A stretch of 64,000 nt of DNA, taken from positions 19,415,740 through 19,479,739 of the forward strand of contig NC_133474.1 in NCBI RefSeq assembly GCF_025370935.1, given 5' to 3'. Every line of letters starts with the position of its first letter. Position 1 is the stretch's first letter. Source of the stretch: Choristoneura fumiferana. Taxonomy: Eukaryota; Arthropoda; Insecta; Lepidoptera; Tortricidae. The notes beneath the pieces were generated by a model that had not been told where the DNA came from, did no database searches, and saw nothing but the letters and a program-made list of their open reading frames with translations. Made by a program: the position numbers and the translations under genes. Shown piece by piece: positions 12,093-24,579 of this stretch.

Positions 12093-15000
12093 CTGCCGTC
12101 CTACCGAAGAAGGCGGCAAAGTGACTTTAGCGGCTTTTTAACTTTTTGATACATGCATACTCAGGAAAAAATTCTGCGTCGAACGGTATTGACTTTTTTT
12201 TTCTATGACAGTTAGTTCTCGAGATACACAGCAGTTAAACGACACGTATTTTGATTTTTGTTAGGGTTTTATAATCTAAAAAGCCATGATTGGTATTAAA
12301 TAAGCTAAAAAGACGTTATGTCTCATTAGCTGCTTTATATCATGCTTAAAATATAACACTTTTCTAAGCTAAAAAGCGCTTATCGACTATTCATACTTTA
12401 AAAAGCGGCTAAGTTCGTTTAACGAGGTTTTAACGAATTGTCATTGCTGAAGTTAAATACTTGTTTATAGTCTTAAAAGCAGTATTCTTTAAATTATACT
12501 CTATAATTACGTTATGGGACCTTAGCCGCCTTTTTGCCTATAACACTTAAATACATTACGTAATACATTTCGGTGTCAGTAAAGCGGTGACCGCCTTTTT
12601 ACTTCAGTGACATAGAGTTGATTTTTGTTCAATAATATTTTTGAAGCGGTTAAATAGCAATAATAAGTTAAAAAGCGGCTAGATTTTTGTCAATGTTAAA
12701 TACCTAATATTAAAATGCTTAATTTTAATATATATTAAAAAAATCTTACGTAGTTCTTTGGTTAACGTCAATAATGTTACCTAAGTAGTTTTGTACCTAG
12801 ATTTAAGTAAAATTGAGGTTTTGACTTTTGGGTGAATTTTTGAAATCATTTTTTTACGTAATTTCGGCAGGCAATTTTTTTTAATTTTGTGAAAATAATC
12901 ACTTGTTGAGATACTCTTTTGGATTAGGATTTCAATGTACAAGAGGCACCTATTTAAATTCAATAACTAAGTAGCTATGCGATATTGAAAAAAAAATCGC
13001 CACTGAAATTACGATATTGACAGCGAAATTACGTTTTTATAAAATAACATAGGAATTTGTAAGGAGTTTGAAATTACGAACTATTACTATGATTTATGTA
13101 CGTAACTATAATTTATTTTATATACATTTACATATCATGTGTATAAATATATTAATAAAGTAAAGAATTAAAGTTTTAAATTATTGATTAAAGTTATTCT
13201 TAATTCTCAATAATTGAATGTAGGTTTGATCAAAATAAATCAATGCGAAATCGGTTCGCTTGACCTTTCAAAATTCATAATTTGCGAAGTCGTACTTGCA
13301 CCTACTGTAAACGACAGACATATTATACTAGCATGCTCATTAGCAGACGCGTTCATACTTATTATTATCATTCGTCCTTCCAACCCCCGCCTCACGTAGT
13401 ACGCTCAAAGATGGCAGGGTGATCCATATAGCCAGCATGCCACTAAAAAGCACGCCTAGTAGTGATACTAGTAGATAGTAATTGATCATTAATAGCATGC
13501 TTTTGTGCTAGTAATGAGCATAATTTCACATGAAACTACCGTTAGATTCAATCATAAAGATGGTGAACAAAAATGCCACCGGAATTACGGCACCGAAGAT
13601 TACGACAGCGAAATATTTTGGTGAAATAAGAACCAAGTCAACTAATAAACAAAAGTAGACACATTCAATTAAAATAATTGTATATCAACAGGAATCCACG
13701 GAAATTACTTTTCAGATGACCAAAACACATCGCGCGAAAGACTTGTACACAAAATTCGCTAGGTGGAGGTTCACTCTGCGTCATAACTAAAGCACAATTA
13801 ATGTAATTTTCCATAAAAATGCGAACATAGTGTTATGATTTCTCACCATTACGATATTGGCAAGTATTTGCGCAAAGTGATATTGGTAGCTAGACGTGGA
13901 AGAATTACAAAATGGTCAACCTTGTTTTTCAATAAAAATGTATTTAGTATGAAAAAGTAAAATTGAATGCATTATTTAATTAACTTCATTTTGATGTATG
14001 TTTAGTAGGAAAATGACTCCTAGACACAAAGTTATGGTCAATTGATTCAACAAAACCGCGTGTGGGACAGGCCTCACAGACTTACTGCAGTTAGTGTTTC
14101 TAAGTTTGTGATATTTTTAATGCTGCTTTAATTGAAGTCAACAATGTTTATTATGTTAAACCTCCTCTATTGTATTGTATACAAAATTGTGTGGTATTAT
14201 TTTATTAAGAAGTTTATTTTTAATTGACCTGGGAGAGCCAAAAAAGTTGCTCTGAAAATTCACCCTTTTATGAGTATATTTCTCATCTAAAACTTTTTCT
14301 AGAAGTAAATAATGAACACAGTTCAATAATAATGTATTAATTAAAAAGTACCAATTTAGAAGTTTTTATGTTTTGAAGAATAAATCGTTGTTTTTTTTAT
14401 ACAGATGATGGTTCCGGGGTCATGAGCAGGAGTGAAAGGGGTCATGGGGAGATTCACACTGAGCAACTTTTACTATGGGGCCAGCCATGAAATCGTGCAA
14501 AAATCAGCTATTCCATACATTTCGGATAGTAAGAGATCAAGAATTCATCTCAACGATCTCTTGATTAGATGTTTTTTTTTCGCGATTTCGGGGCTGGTCC
14601 CATAGTAATAGTTGCTCAGTGTGAATCTCCCCATCACCCCTTTCACTCCTGCACATGACCCGGAACCACCCAGTATAGTATGCCTTTTCATTTTTTGTCA
14701 TTACCTCTTTTTAAACAGCATAACACTTAATAATCGTAGTCCCATCATAACCTAAAATGCCGTTATCTACAGAGTGACTCACATATTACGGCTTTTTAAT
14801 GTATTGAAAGTAAATATTTCTGTTGCTTAATAATTTTGATTGAAAAGTTAATAAAATATCTAAGCTTTAAAACAGTTAAGGTGCTTTAACTTCATTTTTA
14901 TTTACAACGCAACGTGCATCTTCTACTAGCAATAATAGACAATACCGCGGCTATCTGTAGTAACGACCTTCTAGGTATTAATCGCACATAACTTTCATTT

Positions 15001-15335
15001 AAAATAACAATACTTTAAAAGTTATGTAGAATACTAAGCTTAAAAGTCGCTAAGGTACTGCTAACGGCCTTTTAACTTAGTATTATTCGTCGAATAATAT
15101 TCACAAATCCTAAGCTATAACATAAAAGCCTCCACAATTAATACTATTTATAATTTTTGTATAATGAAAATATATACATAAAAAACGTGATTTTTTATCT
15201 AAATTTTAATGTCATCAAAATTTTTGTGAGTCAATTTATGCCTAAGATACAGGTGTTTTAAATTTTGAAAAGTTTTTGCCGTTTTTCTCGAAAGTTACTT
15301 TTGTCACTTTGCCGCCTTCTTCGTTAGGACGGCAG
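12093..15335. mobile_element. 3.24-kb DNA transposon-like element with 33-bp terminal inverted repeats
   Basis: Ends 12093-12125 and 15303-15335 are inverted copies with one mismatch, starting CTGCCGTCCTA and reaching GGCAAAGTGAC. The flanks carry a matching 4-bp CGGA at 12089-12092 and 15336-15339, consistent with a target-site duplication. Subterminal zones hold many copies, in both orientations, of a TTAAAAAGCGGCT-like word (12131, 12371, 12401, 12521, 12591, 12671, 14791, 15041, 15064), the usual look of transposase-binding sites. No long reading frame is present, so it is non-autonomous. The right 165 bases are almost identical to 58934-59098. Superfamily not assigned. Confidence 0.75.
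14410..14667. mobile_element. Fold-back MITE nested in the 3.24-kb element
   Basis: Arms 14410-14488 and 14592-14667 are inverted copies (GGTTCCGGGGTCATG / CATGACCCGGAACC; GAGATTCACACTGAGCAAC). The centre is 103 bases. Its insertion postdates the host element. Confidence 0.8.
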
Positions 15336-15959
15336 CGGAGTCAACAGAATGGGAGTCGAGAGCAGAGATATTGGATGCCTGCCGACTACTCGAAGAGATT
15401 GTATTGAATCAAGAGGTTTACAAGACCAGATTGTATTATGTTCTATGAGTTTGCGATGTTATTTTCCAATCTCTAGTTATTTAGCGCTTTTAAAAAGCAC
15501 CAGCTGCGCGCATTGGGTCATTTCATTATTCGAGCGTTAACATATTTCGTTTGATAAATAAATCAACACATTGGGCACATTTTTGTTGACATGGAAGAAG
15601 ATTCTGTTACAGTTTCCAGATTATCTAGTAGAAGTACAGGACGTCCAATATATTATCGAAATATCATCAAATTCTACAGCCCATTCATAAAAAAAACGAC
15701 ATGTGTCGTATTTTGACTTCAAAACAAGGAGGAGTTTCTATGTTCTTTCTTTGCTGTGTTGATTACATTTTTTTAAACTAGAAATAATTTCGCACTTTTA
15801 AAACAACACTGACCATAATCGTGAGTAATTTTTGGAAAAAGTTGCAAATACGTAATCCTTGTTATAAGAGGTGTGATTTAGTTTAAAAAAAACAGCTAAA
15901 AGTTATTTACGTTCCAAATTATCGTTTATTGTAATAATTATAATTTATGATTATCATCA

Positions 15960-16112
15960 TATTAGCCTATGCCCACTGTTGGACGTAGGCCTACCCCATA
16001 GACCTCCAGTTGCTACGGTTGGAAGCGGCCTGCATCCCACCTGAACCCGACGCTTTAACCAGGTCATCCGTCCATCTCGTTGGTGGACGTCTAACGCTGC
16101 GCTTGTCCAATA
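15960..16112 (-). mobile_element. RTE-type LINE 3' end fragment
   Basis: Minus strand reads CGAGATGGACGGATGACCTG, then GGCCGCTTCCAACCGTAGC, then GTCCAACAGTGGGC and an ATGATGA tail. Same type as 2390-2530. Confidence 0.65.
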
Positions 16113-16824
16113 ATTATTATAATTAATGCTTACTTCATTCTTGTAACATAACTGTGTTTACATCTAGTATCTACTTATATCTATGAATAAATATAAAAAC
16201 TTATAAGTCCTATAAAGGTATCCTTAAAACCTACAAAAGATGTAAAGTGCACGAAACCAAAACATGCTAGAAAACTAAAACTAATATCACTTTTTTCACA
16301 TAAGAAATTTTTTTTGCTAACGTGAATAATATTATTTGGAACCTTTCAGTGTTGTCATGTCGTCGGAATCCCGACAAAGAAATTGCGTGAATCCGTGGAA
16401 AAACTTTTATATTATGGTTACGAATTGGAGGACGCAATATTGCCAGATTGGCCGTAAACCTGCATAGGTCTGCTGGGAGTTTTTCTTTTGTTCAAAATCC
16501 CCGTTTGTACCCCGATGTGATCGAATCAAGTTGGATGTCAAAGAACAGAATTACTAATTTTTAAACGAGTGTGTCACCGAGATTGATTATTATAAGACTT
16601 CGATTTTATTTTTAGAAACTGATTGAACTTTTAATAACCAGGTAGTCAAATGTCAGAGTTGGAAAATAATCCAGTAGTAATTAATTTTAAAATTGCTTTT
16701 AAAAGAGCAACCTTCCACTGTCACTTAAGCGTAATTCTAGTACCGCCCGTGCGACATACAATGTTTTTCATCACATTTGCGAGTAATTTTTTTATATCTT
16801 AAAGAAAAAATATAATTAAGATTG

Positions 16825-17144
16825 TGTTTTTGGAATCTTTTTGTATTTTATAATTACAATTCCAAATTTTTACTTTTACGGTCATCCCGTAAAACCTAAA
16901 TTGAAAATACAAACTGAAATATAGATGCACAGAAAAACAGAAAAATAAGACCATCACTGGGAATCGAACCCAGGTCCTCGGTAATCCGTACCGCGTGCTA
17001 TACCGCTACACCACTGATGGTCAACGGTACCGACACGAATTTCCCCTATGCACCTCATATCTCAGCTTGTTTGTTTCTTACTTAGTCACTTAAGCAGTGA
17101 CGCTAGCGACATCTATGCCGTAGCCCTCATCGAGAAACTTTTTT
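16825..17144 (-). mobile_element. tRNA-bearing repeat (family 1), copy A
   Basis: On the minus strand: leader (AAGTTTCTCGATGAGGGCTA...), tRNA-like module 16952-17025 with intact acceptor (GACCATC/GATGGTC) and CTGGGTTCGATTCCCAG arms, then a body ending AAAAGATTCCAAAAA. The tRNA-like module is in the middle, not at the 5' end as in an ordinary SINE. Confidence 0.75.
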
Positions 17145-17189
17145 CGGCACTCCATTGGAACTAACCGCTCACCCGTTACTAAGCAATCA

Positions 17190-17374
17190 AATTAAGATTG
17201 GTTTTTTGGAATCTTTTTGTATTTTTTTATTTCAATTCCAAATTTATACTTTTACGGTCATCCCGTAAAACCTAAATTGAAAATACAAACTGAAATACTG
17301 AGTTTCTCGATGAGGGCTACGGCATAGATGTCGCTAGCGTCACTGCTTAAGTGACTAAGTAAGAAACAAACAAG
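17190..17374. mobile_element. Family 1 rearranged copy B: body fused to inverted leader
   Basis: 17199-17297 is the family body on the minus strand; 17298-17374 is the leader on the plus strand. The tRNA-like module is missing. The leader half is inverted relative to 17065-17144. Confidence 0.7.
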
Positions 17375-17939
17375 TTATGACACTGTTTACGAGCAAGTGT
17401 GATGAAAAAAATATTTGTTTAAGTGGTAGGAGTTTAGGGTTAAAAGGATGCTATTGAATTACAAATAACCCTGTATATGTTCAAAATTTTATCCTATAGA
17501 TTACTTTGTTACTCGTATCTACCAAATTATAATTTTCATCCATCTTGACCACGGAACCCTAAACATTATTTAGAAAATACCTTGTAAAATAAATCAAAAT
17601 TACAACTTTTTTCACGCGTAAAAATTTATACTTTTAATGCTTATCCCTAGCGAATAAACTTTGTCCCATACAACGAGGAAGGGCTGAAAATTATCCACAG
17701 GGACAGGGTTAGGTAAGTCGCAGGAACTGATGTGGCTTCAAGCGAAGGGATAAAAGGTATGGGCATAGGTACAGCTGAATAATAACAATCGTGTACCTGC
17801 TAGTAATGTCTTCCTCGATTCTTTTTACCCGACTGCAAGAAGTGGTATTGTTTTTCACGCGTATCAAAAGAGTGGATTTCCCTGCCTGCGACTGTGTTTC
17901 CTGAACACTACAATTTGGCCGCTTCAAGTCTAGGGTAGT

Positions 17940-18215
17940 CACTGACATTGCTCAGAGAATTAGTTCGTTGAAGTGGCGCTGGGCTGGCCACGTCTGTCGC
18001 AGGACCGATGAACGGTGGAGCAGACGAGTCCTCAAATGGAGACCACGGACGGGAAAACGTAGTGTAGGGCGTCCTGAGGCACGGTGGACGGATGACCTTA
18101 AGAGGATCGCTGGCGGCGGATGGATGCGAGGGGCTGAAGACAGAGTGTTGTGGCGCGCCATGGAAGAGGCCTATGTCCAGCAGTGGACTGCCGTAGGATG
18201 TATGATGATGAAGTC
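17940..18215 (+). mobile_element. RTE-type LINE 3' end, 5' truncated
   Basis: Frame from 17950 encodes the typical C-terminus: K-W-R-W-A-G-H-V followed by R-R-T-D-E-R-W and R-W-T-D-D-L, then Y-V-Q-Q-W, and a TATGATGATGA tail. 5' truncated insertion; the enzyme part is absent. Confidence 0.75.
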
Positions 18216-18346
18216 TAGGGTGAATGAGCATTTACTAGGCAAGCTTGCTCCATCGTAGGCGTCATCCTCGCTTTCCATCAGGCGTGATTGTGGCCAAACG
18301 CAAGCCTACAACAAAAAATATATTTTTTCCAACATGACTAATATGG

Positions 18347-18814
18347 ATTGGTTTTTTGGAATCTTTTTGTATTTTTTATTTCAATTCCAAATTTTTACTT
18401 TTACGGTCATCCCGTAAAACCGAAATTGAAAATCAGACTGAAACATAGATGCACAGAAAAAACAGAAAAATAAGACCATCACTGGGAATCGAACCCAGGT
18501 CCTCGGTAATCCGTACCGCGTGCTATACCGCTACACCACTGATGGTCAACGGTACCGACACGAATTTCCCTATGCACCAAGTTTGAGGGCTTACGGCATA
18601 GATGTCGCTAGCGTCGCTGCTTAAGTGACTAAGTAAGAAACACAAGCTGAGATATTAGGTGCATAGGGAAATTCGTGTCGGTACCGTTGACCATCAGTGG
18701 TGTAGCGGTATAGCACGCGGTACGGATTACCGAGGACCTGGGTTCGATTCCCAGTGATGGTCTTATTTTTCTGTTTTTTCTGTCTATCTATGTTTCAGTT
18801 TGTATTTTCAATTT
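18347..18814. mobile_element. Inverted dimer of tRNA-bearing repeat (family 1) inserted as one unit
   Basis: Left arm (minus): body, tRNA-like module (18474-18546), leader start. Right arm (plus): leader, tRNA-like module (18690-18762), body. The whole 468-bp palindromic unit is flanked by a perfect 12-bp direct repeat TGACTAATATGG at 18335-18346 and 18815-18826, so it entered as a single insertion. The left arm is about 80 bases longer. The tRNA-like modules keep acceptor, D and T stems but have C instead of T before the anticodon position, so I do not call them functional tRNAs. Confidence 0.8.
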
Positions 18815-18829
18815 TGACTAATATGGGTT

Positions 18830-20765
18830 TCAAAATCAAGAGCTCATCTTAAAAATTTAAAAAAACTATTTCATGACTGTTATCTAGTAAATAATATACG
18901 TTATAATGTTACTACAAAATATTAAAAACTGAAAAGAAGACTATTAGAGCATTTCTAAAAAAGTTTTTGTACATTTTGCGGACAGCATAGGCTAATTTTA
19001 AAGTAATCATTTTGCTTATTATTTTAATTGCATATTATTACCTAGTTCTTAAAGATTCTAAATAATATATTTCTTAGAGATTGTAACTATAAAATAAGCT
19101 GTAAAGTTTTATCAACTGAGTCGAGGCAGTCGATAATTCCTATTTTGTGACTAAGATTCAATTAAGTATAATAAAAACCACACACATTATTTAGTTGCTT
19201 TTATTGAAGAAATAAGGTAGCAATAATAACATTGTTGACGTTTTTAATGCTAATTCTTACTGTTTTAAGGTAATTACAAAAATAATGAAGATAATCACTC
19301 CTTTACGTTACCATTTGGTCAAACGTACCCTGAAAAATTACAATATAATGCACATTTCTAAAGTTGCATTAATATTATTTGGAAATTATCATAATGAAAT
19401 TGGTAAATATTCGTCTGAAATATTTAAAATATATGATATTTTAACAAAATATAAACAAAAAATATCAAAAACTTCATATTTTTTTACGGAACAGTAACAA
19501 TAATAGGAACATTGGTAACAAATTAGGAACTCTTAGGCACAGTGTGCATTAGTCGATTGCAATATTATAATTATAATATAAATGAAACACAAAAATAGTT
19601 TTTCTTCATATTAAATAAAAAATAATAATTATGTAATTAAATCACATAATACAGAGTGAAATCAAAATGTTGATACAAAATGTTGTGTTAAATTATTTAT
19701 TCATACATTTTTATTATGAAGAGATCACAGAAAAAACATTTAAAAACATTAACTTTTGATGTATGTATATAAAGTCTTTAATATTGTACATAAAAACTTG
19801 AAATTAACAGTTAACAAGAGAAATAGATGTGCAATGATGATGATGATCTCTCATATAAATAAACAAAAGACATTCTCAAATTTAATAGTCTACACACTGC
19901 CTTAGGGATCCTTTTTTGTTACTCCCATTTCCTAGCCATACGTTACCATTCAAAAGTAACAAAAAAGGAAGTAACGATATGGTACCCGACACATTTAAAA
20001 AATTCGTCAAACCAAATGTAACGTACAATTTGAGCAAATAATTTAAACATATAAATCTTGATAAAGTGTTAATAAATATAATACATGTCAAAGTAATAAA
20101 AACTCAAAACTTACCCAAGTTTTCCAGTAACAAAAGTGGACTTTTATTTCAGTTATGACCAACCACGCACTTGTTTCAACCAGCAGTTCGATTTTTGAAA
20201 TGTGCCGTCAAACTGTACTGATTAAAGATGGCAAAATGATGCTGGTGTTGCCAGCTTCCTATGAAGAATCTACTAAATTTTGTAGAAATACCTTTTAAGG
20301 ACGAAAATGCGGTAACAAAAACTGGAATCGAAATAGGAACTTTTTGTAGGACAAACTTAATTTTTTAATTTTTAAATATATTTCTTAGACAATCATATGA
20401 AAAACATATGGAAAATGATTGCTTGAGACTATAAGAAGGTAATAAAACAGACCACTGAATCGAGACCTTAAAACTGATTAAAAAAATCGATATTTAATGT
20501 TCGAAATTTACAATGGGACATTTAACTTTTCATACAAATTGTACTGGACGATTATTTTAAAAATATGTTTTTTTAATAATCAAATACATATGTATTTAAG
20601 ATAGTTAATTGTTATTTAAGATAATGAAACGAATTTTATGTTTAATAGTTCAAATATAATATGCAGTGGCCTCGTGATTAAAGAAAACAATAAATCGGCA
20701 GAGGACAATGAGAAATGACAAATGTACAAACTTTTTTAGAAATGCTCATTAGTGTTAGAAAGCTG
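18830..20765. other. Intergenic, AT-rich, no gene seen
   Basis: No repeat family that I can place and no convincing coding sequence. Reading frames of 60-70 codons here are lysine/asparagine/isoleucine-rich and look like chance. Confidence 0.4.
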
Positions 20766-20789
20766 TAATTTTGCATAGATATATTTGGC

Positions 20790-21003
20790 AAATTTTTAGC
20801 AAACCCCGGCTTGCACCTCTGAGTTTTTCGAAATTCATGTGCGGAATTAGATTTGAAATTTACCACGAGCTGTGCGGTGAAGAAAAACAGCGTGAGGAAA
20901 CCTGCACAAACCGCACTGGGCACGCGTGGGAACTATGGCCCAAGCCGTCTCGTTCTGAGAGGAGGCCTGTGCCGGCAGTGGGTAATTTATCAAATTACGC
21001 CAA
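20790..21003 (+). mobile_element. tRNA-derived SINE (family 3), 5' truncated
   Basis: Begins within GGCTTGCACCTCTGAGTTTTT, continues through AAATTTACCACGAGCTGTGC and GAGGAAACCTGCACAAACCG to GAGAGGAGGCCTGTGCC. Plus-strand relative of 37029-37338. Confidence 0.7.
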
Positions 21004-21039
21004 CAAAGCGGTAAAATAAAATATAGACACTTTTTTTTT

Positions 21040-21780
21040 AGTTCCACAAACGTAAAGTGTGAGTGATATTTTTTTCTCAACTAACATTATGGTGTGGGGT
21101 ATCGTTGAATAGGTCTTTTAAAAGCATTACGGAGTTGAGAAGACGATTTTTCGATATAGTGATTCGTTTTAAAAATATCCAATTTTGAAGAACAAATTTT
21201 TGTTGAAATCTAGCGTCCCTCCCCCTCTAAAAGCGAAACTGTTTGTTTAAAATTTTTCAGAAAATTCCTATGATACTAAAATTATCAAACTAACAAAGAA
21301 AAGTATTACGGCTAAGTTTTTTTGAGAATTCTTGGTAGTCTAACAGTATATAGTATTTAACTTAATTATTTTTTGCTTTTCAGTTTTTTCAGCGGTTTAA
21401 TTTTTTTTGTTAAAAAGTTTTTATTTCATACCTTTGGCCCACCATTGAGGTATTTTTTTCCAAATTTATATAATACCAACTTCAAGGTATACCCTATCCA
21501 ATAAAAAAATAAATATGAAAATCGGAATACTCTGTAAAAAGTTATGCCTGGTCATACAGTACAATCAGTGACTGAACAATAAATCATCCCCTGTTTTCCT
21601 ACCCTTAGGGTACGAATATTTTTTCCAAATATTTAATGGGACCACCCTCGGGGTACGCTTTCCAATAAGAAAAGAATTATCAAAATCGGACTACTATGTA
21701 AAAAGTTATGCGTGGTCATACATAAAAAAAAATATGCGCGTCGACTTGAGAATCTCCTCCGTTTTTTTTCCTCGGTTGAA
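21040..21780. repeat. TCTG-family fragment followed by CCTATCCAATAAAAAA-family repeat
   Basis: 21040-21345 carries GGTGTGGGGTATCGTTG and AGCGTCCCTCCCCCTCTAAA landmarks. 21360-21780 parallels 2780-3045 and repeats its own GTAAAAAGTTATGC(C/G)TGGTC unit twice. Confidence 0.6.
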
Positions 21781-22194
21781 AATATAAACCTATCCTGGGC
21801 ATGTCCGATACGCTCTTGGTTTGTTTTTGTATAATGTGTTACCTATCGAGTATAGGTATGCAAAACAGAACAATGTGATTTACGAAACAATTAGGTAAAT
21901 AAATAAATCGAAAGTGGTGATTCAGTGGAAAGATCTCACAGATCAAGCAATTACAGCCCAACAAACTACCTAAAGACCACTACAACTAATGCTTCCGAGG
22001 TATAACCGGACACGAATGACAAAAGACAATCACTCCCCGACAAACTTAGGTTACTAGTACTAGGTAATAATATTAAAAAAAAACGCTGCGCCTAGAGCCT
22101 ACTCCAAATACCGGCCATAAGACAACGTGACAATACTTAGAACGTCACAAAACGAAACATAGAAGCGCAGGTGTGAGTCCAGGAACGAGTCCTG

Positions 22195-22850
22195 GAGTCG
22201 TTTTTTTTTTTTTTTTTAGGATTCCGGAGTCAAAATACCAAAAACGGAACCCTCTTAGTTTCGTTAAGTCCGTCTGTCTGTCTGTCTGTCTGTCCGTCCG
22301 TCCGTATGTCACAGGCATTTTACTCGAAAACTACAAGATGTATATCAATGAAATTTGGAGTGTGTACATATGTCTTGTCAAAACCGCTGGTGGCTGGGTG
22401 GCAGTCCATACATGTAACAGAAATTGAAAAAAAAAAAATAACCCGCATCAACGTGTGGCACATAGTTCGACAGCTCTTTCGAAAAGATAGTAAGGTTTCT
22501 CAAAAACTTTTTTTGATTAAGTGAAGATTTCCAGAAATAATCGCTCCCAAAGTAGCAAAAATTGTGTCCCCCCACTCTATCTTGTAAACCGTTTGTCCAA
22601 AAAATATGAAAAAAAATATGGAAAGGTAACGCTTAATAAATACTTTCAACGAAAATTGGTTTCAATATGATCGGATATACCGTTTTTGAATTATTGCCGA
22701 AAAACTGCGCTTCTCAACATAAGAACAAGTGCCATGAAGATACGCTCTTTTTCTGGTAATAGATTTTAAGACTGTAGTAAGTGTTTTAAATGTGTTATAA
22801 CGCATGTCGCGTGTCCGACACGCTCTTGGCCGGTTTTTTATAATAAAACA
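22195..22850 (+). repeat. TCTG-microsatellite dispersed repeat, long copy
   Basis: Begins after a T-run with AGGATTCCGGAGTCAAAATA, includes (TCTG)n/(TCCG)n near 22270-22305, and ends GTGTCCGACACGCTCTTGGC followed by CGGTTTTTT. Resembles the microsatellite-associated repeats known from Lepidoptera. Confidence 0.65.
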
Positions 22851-23199
22851 GGAAGTGGTCATGAATATTATTTTCCTCTGTTTATCAAAACTTGTGGTAT
22901 AGGTAAATTGCGTTCAAATAAACAACCACAGAATAGGTAAGTACATGTTTATCAGTCTTTACGAATTTATCCTGTTTTGAGTTTCGGCCAAAGAGGGCTA
23001 AGTTCTGAATTAAAATTTGAATTATAACAGAGGAAAACTAGTAAATAGGTAGATATGTGTTTCCTTAATCAAAAAATCCATATCAATGCAATGCTTAATT
23101 ATGATTTTGGTTGAACTTTGCTCAGGAGAAATTTAACTATAAACTAGAAAATGGTATGAATCCAGTATCAAAGTCAAGAAAACAATAACTATAACCTAA

Positions 23200-23426
23200 C
23201 CAACTTAAAAAACCCCTGACTCTGTAATTTCTAAGTTCAATATCTCAAAAACGGCTGAATTCATTTCAATGACACTTGGACAAGAACCATGGCAAGTAAA
23301 CACGCTTTCACGTAAGAGAAACTGCATCGAGATCGGCCCATCCGTTTGAGAGCTACGATGTCACAGACAGATAGACCGACTGACATTGGCATCAAACTTA
23401 TAACACCCCTTTTTATGGGGGGTTAA
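23200..23426 (+). repeat. Dispersed repeat ending CAAACTTATAACACCCC
   Basis: AAAAACGGCTGAATTCATTT, GCCCATCCGTTTGAGAGCTA and GGCATCAAACTTATAACACC. Inverted partner at 4690-4870. Confidence 0.55.
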
Positions 23427-24579
23427 AAATAAATCTAGTTAATTAAGTATAGGTAGGTAGGTGTTATAGAACTTGGCTCTATTTTTCTGCATGTTGCAAT
23501 AGTTTTGGTATATATTCACCCAACAACCTAGACATATCCATTTGGAAGTTAATAAAACGCTTCCTCGTTTTTATGTGCGACATTTAATGACTAACTGCAA
23601 GATATGTTTTTAATTAGAAAATACATTAAATTAAAATTCATAACGTTTGTAATCTATACTGCTCACTTTGCATAACGTTCAAAATACATAAAGTCAAATT
23701 TAATTATTATTTATTTGTCTTTTTTCCTGTAGCGATTTTTCAGGAAGCGTTTTTTAATGTTCGCGTTTATTTTTTTCGCATATTTTACCAGTAGATTATT
23801 TTATCAGTTGCATAATATATTTTCAGCAGCAGGCAACCCACGCCTGATGTCGAAGGGCTCCTATTTTGGGCGGTCTGCCATTCGGGCATCTGAAGATACC
23901 AAACGAACCTAACCTACTACCTATTAATGTGTAATAATGTGGATACACAGGGGTAACCATATGTTAGAATAACGATTTCGAGTGAATATAATAACCTTAA
24001 TAAAAAATATTATTTATTTAGGCTTTCGACATTCTAGACGTATGTGTATCAAGCTTATGTAATTTGATTTTAGATGTTACGCTACGTAACCACTTATACA
24101 GATAAATACATACTTAAATACATATTAAACATCCAAGACCCGAGAACAAACATTCGTATTTATCATACAAATATTTGCTGTCTGCAAACATGTGAAGAAT
24201 AATGTCAACTTCTACTGACATTTTTGAGAAAAAAAAATTGTAAGCGATAACAAGAGTCCTCTTTCTGACCAACCTATCTTAAGCAACCGCGCTTTCTCCA
24301 TATTCCTATCCACAAGTGCAATAGAACATCTAAAATTATTAGCGCTACAAGTAGAAACTCGGTACTCCCTTAACTATACTATCCTGTTCAAAGTGGGTAT
24401 GAGTATGAATTATATCTGCAAGCCATAGGATAAAGTAGCCAAGAGAATAATTATCTGATTTTAATTACCGGCGCTGGGGGTGTCGGAAAGTGGCCGTGCT
24501 GACGACATTAAAAAACGATTAAATAATAACTTCGCAGACTTATTACGTCTAGATAAATCTCTTACATTATACACAGACT

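Noticed and set aside
17968..18258. 96-codon frame as a gene
   Set aside because: It is the C-terminal tail of an RTE reverse transcriptase, a 5'-truncated LINE insertion.
18690..18762. Functional tRNA gene
   Set aside because: Stems pair well and the T arm is canonical, but the base before the anticodon position is C, the module is repeated three times within 2 kb inside a mobile repeat, and no independent copy is seen.
19285..19497. 70-codon frame
   Set aside because: Isoleucine/lysine/asparagine-rich translation of AT-rich DNA, no splice or promoter context.
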